Assembly (NCBI GenBank): GCA_026967495.1
Contig: CP114060.1
Location: 3,906,001-3,970,000 of the forward strand
Reading direction: 5' to 3'
DNA from: Rouxiella badensis
GTDB taxonomy: Bacteria > Pseudomonadota > Gammaproteobacteria > Enterobacterales > Enterobacteriaceae
Length of the DNA: 64,000 nt
Within the stretch, counting starts at the first letter, position 1. Every line of letters begins with the position of its first letter. The notes beneath the pieces are model-generated. The model worked only from the letters and a program-made list of their open reading frames with translations, was not told where the DNA came from and did no database searches. The position numbers and the translations under genes were made by a program. Shown here piece after piece: positions 39,975 to 48,184 of this stretch.

Positions 39975-40843
39975 ATGAAGAATGACAAGGATGCAGTCTT
40001 ATCATCCTCTTCGAGAAAAAACTGACGATACGTTTACTTAACGGCCCACTTAGTGGTTGTGAGTTTGAGCTAACGAAAGAAAGTACGTTATTTATTGTCG
40101 CTCCAGAAAAAATTCTTGAACAAGGAACACACATTCTGGCGAATGCCTTTATCATTCCTCTTGAAGAAGGCGGAGTGAATTTTCAAGTTATCAATGATGG
40201 CTCAGTTGATAATGGCATTAAGATACGTGAACAGCGTCCAGAGGGACAAACCACCACTACGGTTAAATTTCATACCACTATTAATATTGGCCTTCTCAAG
40301 GTGGTAATTAAAACGGCTAATGAAGCATGGTTGCCAGAGATTAACCAGCCGATTGCTTTTCGCAGGAGGCGGTTCTCTCTCGGCATTAAGAAGAAGATTT
40401 TGACGTTGATGAGCCTATTTTTATTGCTCTTCACTTTTTGTATCTGGTTAAAAGGTGGCGCTGCTGCAACATTAGAGTCGAAAATTAAATTTCAACCTAT
40501 TGTGACCCCCCTTCTACCGCAAAAATTAATTCATTCATTACCAGAAGCTCCGTCACTCTCTAACGTTATTCTCACGGCAGATGATGCGGAGAACGCGCTG
40601 CGAGGGATGTCTTTAACCTATACTCGTTCCAATAATAATAATAATGTTAACTTTATTATTAGCGGTCTTATTAATGATGAGTCGTTACAGCAATTAAAAT
40701 TATTGGTAGTGAGTTATAAAGACCAACCTGTTAACTTCACCGTGAACTTACAGGATGATTACAGGGCTAACAAGTCGTTTAAATTTGGAAATCAAGGTTA
40801 CATAAAAATATCATCTGAACATTGGTTAATAAACAAACTATAA
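39975..40843 (+). CDS. sctD: T3SS inner-membrane ring protein (PrgH/MxiG family), short and frame broken
   Basis: The outer protein of the inner-membrane ring. The cytoplasmic part (LTIRLLNGPLSGCEFELTK, IIPLEEGGVNFQV) matches PrgH (VRLLNSSLNGCEF, IPLDHGGVNFEI). A single membrane helix follows (ILTLMSLFLLLFTFCIWL). The C-terminus (NFTVNLQDDYRANKSFKFGN, then GYIKISSEHW) matches the PrgH end. The frame breaks at the A-run 40016-40021, one base short. The restored protein is only about 289 aa against 392 for PrgH; roughly 100 residues of the periplasmic region are missing. An upstream in-frame ATG at 39873 exists, but 39975 gives the PrgH-like N-terminal length. Confidence 0.85.
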
Positions 40844-40857
40844 CGTGGAGAGTCACC

Positions 40858-41136
40858 ATGGTTAATATAAGTAAATCCGTCGACCCAGAATTTATCATTG
40901 ATATGTCCCATAAGTTTAACAAAGGTGCCACCGATCTAAATAAAAAATTGAAAGATGCCCTGGATAAAATTAGAGGTGAGGGTCCTGACGGTAACCCCAG
41001 CAACACATCGGATCCTATTGCGCTGGCTGAGTATCAGGCTGCCCTTTCTGCTTATACACTTTTTTGCAATGCGCAATCAAGTACCATAAAGGCCTATAAA
41101 GACATCGCGTCTGCCACTATTTCCAACTTTAGATAA
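40858..41136 (+). CDS. sctF: T3SS needle subunit (PrgI/MxiH family)
   Basis: The filament protein of the needle, two helices joined by a turn. The start at 40858 follows GTGGAG; the frame extends upstream without support. The C-terminal helix (AEYQAALSAYTLFCNAQSST, IKAYKDIASATISNFR) is nearly the PrgI pattern, including the final NFR. The protein has 92 residues against 80 for PrgI: about four extra at the N-terminus and about eight in the turn (RGEGPDGNPSNTSDP in place of AAKPSDP). A cysteine at position 70 replaces the arginine seen in PrgI. Confidence 0.93.
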   Translation: MVNISKSVDPEFIIDMSHKFNKGATDLNKKLKDALDKIRGEGPDGNPSNTSDPIALAEYQAALSAYTLFCNAQSSTIKAYKDIASATISNFR

Positions 41137-41170
41137 CATTTAATCTTTATCATTACCCGCAGGAGAAATT

Positions 41171-41470
41171 ATGCTGTATGCACCTGACGTCACGACGACG
41201 CTATCTAAAAATATCATTTCTGAGTCTCCCGACGTTAGTCTTACAACGCTCGATCAGAAACTGATTTCGACTCTGGCCAACAGCATCGAAAAATATGATA
41301 TGCAAAAGCAGCAAGTCTTGAGAAAAATCAACAATGCTGACTCCGTTACCTCGCCGCAGGCGCTATTTGAAATTCAGCAAAAAACCGCCGACTACAATAT
41401 TGAAGTTTCATTGATCAGTGCACTAACCAGAAAAGCGACCAGTGCCGTTGAGACATTGTTACGTGCATGA
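41171..41470 (+). CDS. sctI: T3SS inner rod protein (PrgJ/MxiI family)
   Basis: A 99-residue rod/adapter protein that joins the needle to the export apparatus. The C-terminal DYNIEVSLISALTRKATSAV and ETLLRA match PrgJ (DYNLYVSMVSTLTRKGVGAVETLLRS). AGGAG lies 6 bases before the ATG. The stop overlaps the sctJ start by 4 bases. Intact. Confidence 0.94.
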   Translation: MLYAPDVTTTLSKNIISESPDVSLTTLDQKLISTLANSIEKYDMQKQQVLRKINNADSVTSPQALFEIQQKTADYNIEVSLISALTRKATSAVETLLRA

Positions 41471-42189
41471 AAATTTTATACTCACTCCTTTTCGCCGCAA
41501 CATTGTTATTGACGGGCTGTAAGCAACAGGAATTATTGAAGGGTTTAGAGCAACGTCAGGCCAATGAAGTGATTTCTCTTCTGCTGAGAAATAATATTGC
41601 GTCCAATAAAAAAGATACGGCAAAAGAAGGCTATCAGATATTTGTTGATCTGAAAGATTTCAGTTCTGCGGTCGAACTGCTGCGTATTTATAACCTGCCT
41701 TCCAAGCCGCGAATGGAAATCGCGGCAATGTTTCCTGCTGATTCTCTGATTTCTTCCCCCTTAGCGGAGACGGCCAGACTCTATTCGGCTATCGAACAAC
41801 GGCTAGAGCAATCACTGCTTGCTCTAGAGGGAGTGACATCGGCACAGGTTCACGTGAGTTATCGCATAGATACCTCCGGAAACAGTCGGAAGAACGAACA
41901 AGAGCATGTCGCCGCGTTGATTAGCTACGATCGTACTCAGGATTCGTCATTAATGATCAGTGATATTAAGAGGTTTATAAAAAATAGCTTCAATAACCTC
42001 AATTACGATGATATTTCGGTGGTTCTGACGCGCTCTCCAACGCCGTCTCCGCCAGCGGAAACGCCGGTTGTGCAGTCAACCTCGCTGATTCGATTCTGGT
42101 GGGTCGCCTTATTACCTCTATTCCTGGGGCTTGCCGCTGGCTATCTCTATTGGGTTAAACGCAGTGTCAGGAGCGTTTCTGATGTATGA
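41467..42189 (+). CDS. sctJ: T3SS inner-membrane ring lipoprotein (PrgK/MxiJ family)
   Basis: A 240-residue lipoprotein of the inner ring. The lipobox LLTG-C gives acylated C18 (MKILYSLLFAATLLLTGC). Two ring-building domains follow (RQANEVISLLLRNNIASNKK; VTSAQVHVSYRIDTSG), then a C-terminal membrane helix (FWWVALLPLFLGLAAGYLYW). PrgK has 252 residues. Stop overlaps the sctK start by 8 bases (ATGTATGA). Confidence 0.95.
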   Translation: MKILYSLLFAATLLLTGCKQQELLKGLEQRQANEVISLLLRNNIASNKKDTAKEGYQIFVDLKDFSSAVELLRIYNLPSKPRMEIAAMFPADSLISSPLAETARLYSAIEQRLEQSLLALEGVTSAQVHVSYRIDTSGNSRKNEQEHVAALISYDRTQDSSLMISDIKRFIKNSFNNLNYDDISVVLTRSPTPSPPAETPVVQSTSLIRFWWVALLPLFLGLAAGYLYWVKRSVRSVSDV

Positions 42190-42742
42190 AATGACCGCTC
42201 TGGAAGATATTTTGTTCAATCCCTGTCAGTGGATCCATCCTAAACAACTCAGGATACCGGAGATGTTTGACTCGGCCGACTGTCGGAAAGTACTGAATCA
42301 GATTTTGATAAAACATTTCCAACTGTCAGTAACCTGTCAGGATGCGGTGCCGGGAACGTTTGCCGCTGAGGTCGTCGATAACTGGCGACTACTGCCTCAT
42401 ACAGCCTATCTTCTCGCCTGCCGCCACTATCGTGCAGCGCTGGTTTATCAGGGTGATTTCGAAAAATTGCCGCAGCATGCTCAGCAATTCAGTGAGTTAT
42501 CGGTGTCCTTCAGACAGCCCGTCCGATTCGGTTATCCCGTTGATATCGAAGAACTGGAGCACGGCGGGCTGCAAATCCTCGAGGGATTGACCAGACAGCT
42601 TCCCCTGGCTCTGTCACAGAGAATACCCCTGCTATTTAGCGCCAGCGCGAGGCCCGCATTCTGCACCAACGATTTGCCAGAGATTGCAGAAATAGACCTC
42701 AAACGAGCCATAGAATATGCCAAAAACCGCCCTATTTTCTGA
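42182..42742 (+). CDS. sctK: T3SS sorting-platform protein (OrgA/MxiK family)
   Basis: A 186-residue cytoplasmic protein that links the SctD ring to SctQ in the sorting platform. The start at 42182 (MYEMTALEDILFNPCQWIHP) overlaps the sctJ stop; a longer start lies inside sctJ. Salmonella OrgA has 199 residues and begins with a similar N-terminal motif. Call by position, size and moderate resemblance. Overlaps sctL by 26 bases. Confidence 0.85.
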   Translation: MYEMTALEDILFNPCQWIHPKQLRIPEMFDSADCRKVLNQILIKHFQLSVTCQDAVPGTFAAEVVDNWRLLPHTAYLLACRHYRAALVYQGDFEKLPQHAQQFSELSVSFRQPVRFGYPVDIEELEHGGLQILEGLTRQLPLALSQRIPLLFSASARPAFCTNDLPEIAEIDLKRAIEYAKNRPIF

Positions 42743-43391
42743 GAAAACGACAGCAATTGAAGGAGTACTGATCCCGGCCTCTTCCCTTGCACAAAGCAAG
42801 CGGATTCAAAGCTTGCTGCAACAGGCACAGCATCATGCGGCAAAAATAATCAAGCAGGCGAATGCCGATGCGGTGCTGTTGCGAGATTCGGCTCGCTCGG
42901 CCGGCTATCAGGCCGGCTTGATGATATCGATTAAATCCGTTGCAGAATATCTCGATAATAATCAGTCAATTTATCAAAGTTTTTGCAACAAGGCGCATGA
43001 AAGCGTGGTGGCCAACCTTCGGCAGGCACTCGGTAAACCGGAGATTTTCCCGCAGCTGCTTCAGGAATGGATAGCGGAAACTTCGCCTGTAGATGCTATT
43101 AGCCCGTTATTTGTACTCATACCCGAGACTTCCCACCGTGAGAAAATGGGTCTGCTGTCTTTCATTCAATCGATCTGGAAGGGTGCGGTGATTATTGAGC
43201 AACATCGTGAAAACCGCTTTGTGGTGAAATATGGAAATAGCCTTGCCGAATTCTCACCCGAGGTATGGATTGCTCAACAGAAAATAGATACCAGCTTTAC
43301 ACAGCAGTTGGAAAGGGACTGTGAAAGTCTTTCCCAACAGGCTAAACAGCAACTGCTCAATGAATTATCCAAAAGATTAGTTAAAACCTAA
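42717..43391 (+). CDS. sctL: T3SS ATPase stator protein (OrgB/MxiN family)
   Basis: A 224-residue HrpE/FliH-type protein that binds the ATPase SctN and connects it to SctQ. The N-terminal third is a coiled coil rich in Ala, Gln and charged residues (RIQSLLQQAQHHAAKIIKQA). The rest matches the globular SctL domain. OrgB has 226 residues. The frame is intact. Confidence 0.85.
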   Translation: MPKTALFSEKTTAIEGVLIPASSLAQSKRIQSLLQQAQHHAAKIIKQANADAVLLRDSARSAGYQAGLMISIKSVAEYLDNNQSIYQSFCNKAHESVVANLRQALGKPEIFPQLLQEWIAETSPVDAISPLFVLIPETSHREKMGLLSFIQSIWKGAVIIEQHRENRFVVKYGNSLAEFSPEVWIAQQKIDTSFTQQLERDCESLSQQAKQQLLNELSKRLVKT

Positions 43392-43397
43392 GGAATC

Positions 43398-43636
43398 ATG
43401 ATGCAAAACATAATGATCGCACGCCCAGGCTTAGTAACCACTCAAAATGCAGCGACGTCTGCCCCACTGTCACTTGAAGAGAGAATGAAAAGGCTCAGCA
43501 ATCCGCAGAAAGAGACTCAAGCTACAGAGGAAGAGAAAGCGGAAGCACGAGCTGGTTTTTAAAATTCATCATGACGCAGATTAATAACGACTTTGAACAG
43601 CGTATGAACGAACTGAAGGAACCTGTTCAGTGGTAG
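43398..43636 (+). CDS. Small T3SS-associated protein of unknown role, probable frame break
   Basis: Two ATGs at 43398 and 43401, eleven and fourteen bases after AAGGAA-like sequence, open a 54-codon frame with PLSLEERMKRLSNPQKE and an acidic stretch that stops at 43562. If the T-run 43556-43560 is one base short, as in the neighbouring genes, the frame continues LKFIMTQINNDFEQRMNELK and EPVQW to a TAG at 43636, about 79 aa, and overlaps the next gene. It is mostly helical and charged. Shigella has mxiL in this position; I see no clear identity to MxiL or to Salmonella OrgC. Confidence 0.6.
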
Positions 43637-44154
43637 AAAAGATAAAATATTTTAGCCATAAGCGGAGTATTCTTGCAGCGAAGGCTATTTTCCTGATGTC
43701 ACTGACTGGCTGTACCTCGACCTCTTCCTCTGTATTTTTGCCGCCCGTGGTTGAAGGGTGCGTAACTGACAGCATAAATTTCGACAGCAGGCCCGAAGTT
43801 CTATATCAGCAGATGACCCAGTGCATTAAGGACGGAAACACTCAGCAAGTCACGGTTCTCTATGCTGAAGCAGGCACGATGACCTGGTATTATTCTCTGG
43901 TAGAGAGTTCCGAAGCGAATAGGATCCGTCACAATGGGTTATTAGCTGAATCACTTGGTGCGTTAAATAAGTCCCAAAAGTCCAGGCTGTCAACCAGCCT
44001 GGAACAGAACTTAAATAATTCGGATGCTAAAGCCAGACTCTGTGCCCAAATAATCATTCCTCTAATCCAAACGACAAGAAATGATGCGCCAATACATCAG
44101 CAATTTTGGGACATGGCAAAAGAGGGTTATTTGCACTGCAATAAACAGAACTGA
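43630..44154 (+). CDS. Lipoprotein, candidate secretin pilotin (MxiM/InvH role)
   Basis: A 174-residue protein with a basic N-terminus and a lipobox LTG-C at residues 25-28 (AIFLMSLTGCTSTSS). The GTG start at 43630 overlaps the previous stop. The mature part is mostly helical with three further cysteines (EGCVTD, TQCIKDG, RLCAQI). In Shigella the pilotin gene mxiM occupies this place at the end of the mxi operon. Sequence similarity to MxiM or InvH is not evident, so the pilotin role rests on lipoprotein features and position. Confidence 0.65.
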   Translation: MVEKIKYFSHKRSILAAKAIFLMSLTGCTSTSSSVFLPPVVEGCVTDSINFDSRPEVLYQQMTQCIKDGNTQQVTVLYAEAGTMTWYYSLVESSEANRIRHNGLLAESLGALNKSQKSRLSTSLEQNLNNSDAKARLCAQIIIPLIQTTRNDAPIHQQFWDMAKEGYLHCNKQN

Positions 44155-45138
44155 CTAGATACGTATCACATCTTCCGCAAACGCCGAGGTTATTTTCAAC
44201 GGCGTAGCGGTTTTTCGATATCTTAACTGCATGTCTTTTTCCTGAAACGGATTTTTGAGATTATCATTTTCAGGATGCTTTTTCTTGTCCAGGACATCAT
44301 GCACCATTGCCGTAGCACCGTTATATCGCAACATCAGCATCGGGTTTAACGCCCCAAGATAAGCGATATCAACTGGGGTAGTCACCGCGATATCAAAGCC
44401 AATGGTCGCTGTTTCTATGATATCAACGACCCTGTCTGGTTTAAAACGTCCACTCATATCAACCAATATTCCCGCCACGTTAATGCCAAAGATAGCGGCA
44501 TCTTTTATGGAAAAACTATCGACGCCGAGTGTTAATGCGGACGCGCCAAAAAACCCAGCGCCCAGTGCCCTTAACGCTAAATGAGAGATAAATTTAGCCG
44601 TATGTTCCGTGCTGTTACAGGGAAAAATCAGCTGTCGCACGGTATCACTCCCTACTTTGGGCTGTCCGGCAAGATTTACCGGCCCGACATCAGCACCGAA
44701 ACTAGCGTTTCCCTCTACCCGATGGACCGTTTCGATAATGTATTCAAGGTTACCCACACTCCAGGCTTCGTTCTGTATGTTAATCTGCACGCAAAGGCCG
44801 AAGTGATTAACCCGCAAACCCGTCAGAACCCCTTTAACGCTGACCGGTAGGTCGATATAATCGCCCAGATTCAGTTCTCCACTCACTCCACCTTCTAGAT
44901 GTAAAAAAGCTTGTAAATACACCTCACCGACTGATTGATTTTCGGCACCAAATAATTTCCTGAGAACCTCGGTTGAAGAGATAACAACTTGCATCTGAAT
45001 ACCGGCTTTTGAATAGCAAAATGGGAGTGCCGGAATTGGCGTTGAAAAAGCCCCCTGAAAAAGCATTAAAGGTATTCTTAAGCTGGCTCCTTCTGTCAGG
45101 ATCTGCATTATCGCTCGTGATTTACTAATATGGGGCAT
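44155..45138 (-). CDS. Unknown protein encoded within the T3SS island, candidate effector
   Basis: A 327-residue protein that I do not recognise. It has no signal peptide. The middle (about residues 185-240) is hydrophobic and glycine/alanine-rich (LALRALGAGFFGASALTLGV, then IFGINVAGILVDMSG), which could insert in a membrane; the C-terminus is charged. It is convergent with the sctD operon and lies 8 bases downstream of another unknown gene on the same strand, so the two are probably co-transcribed. AT-rich like the island. A secreted effector or translocation-related protein are both possible. Confidence 0.6.
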   Translation of the reverse strand: MPHISKSRAIMQILTEGASLRIPLMLFQGAFSTPIPALPFCYSKAGIQMQVVISSTEVLRKLFGAENQSVGEVYLQAFLHLEGGVSGELNLGDYIDLPVSVKGVLTGLRVNHFGLCVQINIQNEAWSVGNLEYIIETVHRVEGNASFGADVGPVNLAGQPKVGSDTVRQLIFPCNSTEHTAKFISHLALRALGAGFFGASALTLGVDSFSIKDAAIFGINVAGILVDMSGRFKPDRVVDIIETATIGFDIAVTTPVDIAYLGALNPMLMLRYNGATAMVHDVLDKKKHPENDNLKNPFQEKDMQLRYRKTATPLKITSAFAEDVIRI

Positions 45139-45146
45139 CGAATTTA

Positions 45147-45572
45147 TTATTTTTTTATTTCGGCGCTGAAAGTTTCATCATTATTTATTTGCTTATTATC
45201 ATATAACTCACTTAGCTTAATCATCTCCCGCTTAGTGAGAACTTTTGCTAACTCACTCTTCGCAACCATCAAAGTATTTTCAAAATTACGAACGGCTTCC
45301 AGGATACTTTCTTGATAACTTTTCTTAATATTTTCAGTACCTTTTTCACAAATATGATAAATCATGTCATAAGGTTTTAACAGCATGCCAATCAATGATC
45401 GTTGCTCAGAAGATATAGATTCAAGGATACTTTCTGCGGGAGCGTCAGGATCGGCAAGGTCAATAGTGAAGACCCCATCGGGCGATTCACCGAGCGCGAT
45501 AGGTGTATTTCCTGGAGTCAGTACGTTGGTGTTTTCTAATTGGATAGCAGATGCGCTATTACCTACTTTCAT
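45147..45572 (-). CDS. Unknown small acidic protein within the T3SS island
   Basis: A 141-residue protein without recognised family. The first 50 residues are polar with an acidic patch (TIDLADPDAPAESILESIS); the rest is predicted helical (IKKSYQESILEAVRNFENTL, then MVAKSELAKVLTKREMIKLS). AGTGAGGA lies just before the ATG. It heads a two-gene unit with the larger unknown protein. Size and charge would fit a secretion chaperone or a rod-like small secreted protein, but no motif decides this. Confidence 0.55.
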   Translation of the reverse strand: MKVGNSASAIQLENTNVLTPGNTPIALGESPDGVFTIDLADPDAPAESILESISSEQRSLIGMLLKPYDMIYHICEKGTENIKKSYQESILEAVRNFENTLMVAKSELAKVLTKREMIKLSELYDNKQINNDETFSAEIKK

Positions 45573-45693
45573 TATTTCCTCACTTTTATTTAATTATATT
45601 CCATTAAATATCACAAGGCCTTTAATGAATTTATATTAAAACGCTCAATTCCCTCTATACTCAAGGATGAAAAAGGCGTTTATTAGCGCTACA

Positions 45694-47123
45694 TCATGTT
45701 TTGTTTCTCTCAATCTCACCGAACACAATGTCTGCCAGCGTTTTTATGGCGTCTTCGGCACGCGTATTCCATTCGAACGAGCTGTTCAGCCGCAAGGAGT
45801 GGCGGTAACGATCGTCGACGGCAAACATGGTTCCCGGCGCAACGCTTATACCTCGAGCTAGCGCCTGCTGATAAACCCTTGTCGCATCGACCTTGTCCCC
45901 CAAATAAACCCAAAGGAAGTAGCCCCCGCTGGGCTGACTCACGCGCACCTGGGGCGGGAAAGCCTTGAGTATTTTGTTACGCATCGCGTTTTGGCGGAGT
46001 TCGAGTTGGCGACGCAGGCGACGTAAATGCGCGTCATATGCGCCTTGGTGAAGAAAATCGGCCAGCCCGAGCTGCACCGGCACACTCGCCGACAGTGTAC
46101 TCATAAGCTGCAGGCGCTGTATGCGCGAGGCATACGCACCCGCCGCGACCCATCCCACGCGAAAGCCCGGCGCCAGACACTTTGAGAAAGAAGAACAATG
46201 GAGGATCTGCTGACGGTAGGAAGACACCTTCAGCGGCATCGGGCGTTCGCCGTTGAAATAGAGTTCACCATAGACGTCATCTTCGATGATAGCGACATGA
46301 TGGGCCTCAAGAATCTCCACCAGCCGCTGTTTCTTCTCTGCTGACATTGAGCAACCAAGAGGATTTTGAAAATTCGACATCAGCCAGCATGCCTTGATGG
46401 GGTAGGTTGCCAGCGCCTGCTCGAGAGCCTGCAAATCCATGCCCTGCTGCACATCCATCGGGATTGCGACGGCCTTGAGCTTACGCCGCTCAATGGCTTG
46501 CAACACGCCATAAAATGCCGGTGATTCTATCGCCACCCAGTCACCGGGCTGCGTCACCACCTGAAGGCTGAGTCCCAGCGACTCCAAAGCACCAGAGGTG
46601 ATAACAATTTCGTCCGGCGTCACTTCTATTCCCTGCTGGGCGTAACGCTGTGCAATGTTGCGCCGTAACTCCTCGTTGCCCGGCGGAAGATTGGCGATGG
46701 CGCTATGCGGCGACATGCGTCTGACGGCGCTGGCCAAAGAACGAGCCAGCCGCGGCTGAGGAAACAACGTCGGGTCCGGGAACGCCGAGCCAAAGGGGAC
46801 GATGTCAGGATCCTGTCCAGCTTTAAGAATATTGAAAATAGCATCATTGACGTCAATGTCCTCGGCAGCATGCAGATTACTTTGCGCATGATGCACTACG
46901 GGAACGTGCTGGCGCGGCGCAACGTAATACCCCGATTGGGGACGTGAAACAATCACCCCTGACTTTCAAGTAATTGATAAGCCTGTAACACCGTCATCAG
47001 GCTAAGCCCTGACTGTTTGCAACTCTCACGTAACGAAGGCAGTTTTTCACCAGGTAGCCAAACCTGCGCGTCAATTTGGCGACGTAGTGTTTGCGCAAGC
47101 TGCTGATAACGCATCACGGTCAT
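45694..47123 (-). CDS. ydcR: MocR-type regulator with aminotransferase domain (YdcR-like), frame broken
   Basis: An N-terminal GntR winged helix (MTVMRYQQLAQTLRRQIDAQ, LPSLRESCKQSGLS) is fused to a fold-type-I aminotransferase domain that binds PLP (LIEDDVYGEL-like EDDVYGELYF and the lysine of LHCSSFSKCLAPGFRVGW). It matches E. coli YdcR (468 aa) almost throughout. The frame breaks at a C-run (46956-46959), one base short; corrected, LLESQG-VIVSRPQSGYYVAP is continuous. The start is uncertain: an in-frame ATG also exists at 47225, but 47123 gives the YdcR N-terminus. It flanks the right end of the T3SS island. Confidence 0.88.
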
Positions 47124-47366
47124 AGTTTTATCACTTACTTTTTGAGTTGGATGATTGAAAACCTTACGAATTCTAAACACATTCTCCACGATTGCAGAGT
47201 TTGTGACACGCCTGCTTTCAGACATTTACAGTACCTAGCACTACTATTCATTTCGCGCGTTAGACTGTATTTCGTCAAGACAGCACGGTGAACCCCCTGC
47301 TGAACGTACGCAACAAAACTAGCTGGTACAGAATCTGGCTAAAACAGAACAATGAGGAATTGAATT

Positions 47367-47867
47367 ATGCGCAAACTTACCGCAATGGTTGTGGCTTCAA
47401 CTCTGGCTCTGAGCTCGGCTTCTTTCGCCTTCGCCGCAGAAACCACCCCGGCGACGGGCGCACCGGCTCAAACTCAGGGCGCTATGGAACACCATAAAGG
47501 ACCGCGTCACTATAATCCATTTGCCGGTCTTAACCTGACCGAGCAGCAGCGCACACAAATGAAAGCGCTGTGGAAAGAATCTGGACCGCGCCACGATCGC
47601 GGTGACATGAAAAAACAGATGGATACTCTGCACGGCCTGGTGGCATCCGATACCTTTGATCAGGCTAAAGTGAAGGCCGAAATCGACAAAATTAGCCAGG
47701 AGCAGTCTGCCCGTATGTTGGAGCGCGCTACCATGGAGAACAAGATGTATAATCTGCTGACTCCAGCGCAGAAAAAACAGTTTAACGAAAACTATCAGAA
47801 ACGTGCAGAAAAAATGGCTGAGCATCATCGTGAGCACAAAGCCGATGCCGACAAACCTGCGGCCTGA
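47367..47867 (+). CDS. spy: Periplasmic ATP-independent chaperone Spy
   Basis: A 166-residue cradle-shaped chaperone that protects periplasmic proteins under envelope stress. A signal peptide ends at AFA (residue 23). The two LTxxQ-type motifs of the Spy/CpxP family are present (LNLTEQQRTQMKALWKES and LLTPAQKKQFNENYQKR). E. coli Spy has 161 residues. In E. coli spy lies next to astE; here about 25 kb separates it from the ast operon. A strong terminator follows. Confidence 0.93.
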   Translation: MRKLTAMVVASTLALSSASFAFAAETTPATGAPAQTQGAMEHHKGPRHYNPFAGLNLTEQQRTQMKALWKESGPRHDRGDMKKQMDTLHGLVASDTFDQAKVKAEIDKISQEQSARMLERATMENKMYNLLTPAQKKQFNENYQKRAEKMAEHHREHKADADKPAA

Positions 47868-47903
47868 TAACTACGCATTAATTTAGCGTTGTAAGACCTG
47901 ATG

Positions 47904-47929
47904 AACCGGCCCCTGAGGCCGGTTTTTTT
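47904..47929 (+). terminator. Rho-independent terminator of spy
   Basis: AACCGGCC and GGCCGGTT pair around CCTGA and are followed by a run of seven T counted with the end of the stem. It begins 37 bases after the spy stop. Confidence 0.9.
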
Positions 47930-48184
47930 ATTGCCAAAACTGTGCGCCAAAGCGCTGTAATAATCGCCCTCACCCTACTTGTTCACATAAAGCGTTTACT
48001 GCATCACACTTCTGATTTTATGTTTAATTTATCAGCTGTGAAACTGCATTTTTTGCGCTGTAATCTTCAATGTCTGCAATAAGTTACCTATGACAGAACC
48101 GGGTATTCTTCTTTCTGCGCCCGCCTGTTTAAACGAAGAATAGCGGCCATACATTAAGGTCGCACATTGAAGGAGTTGTTGATC

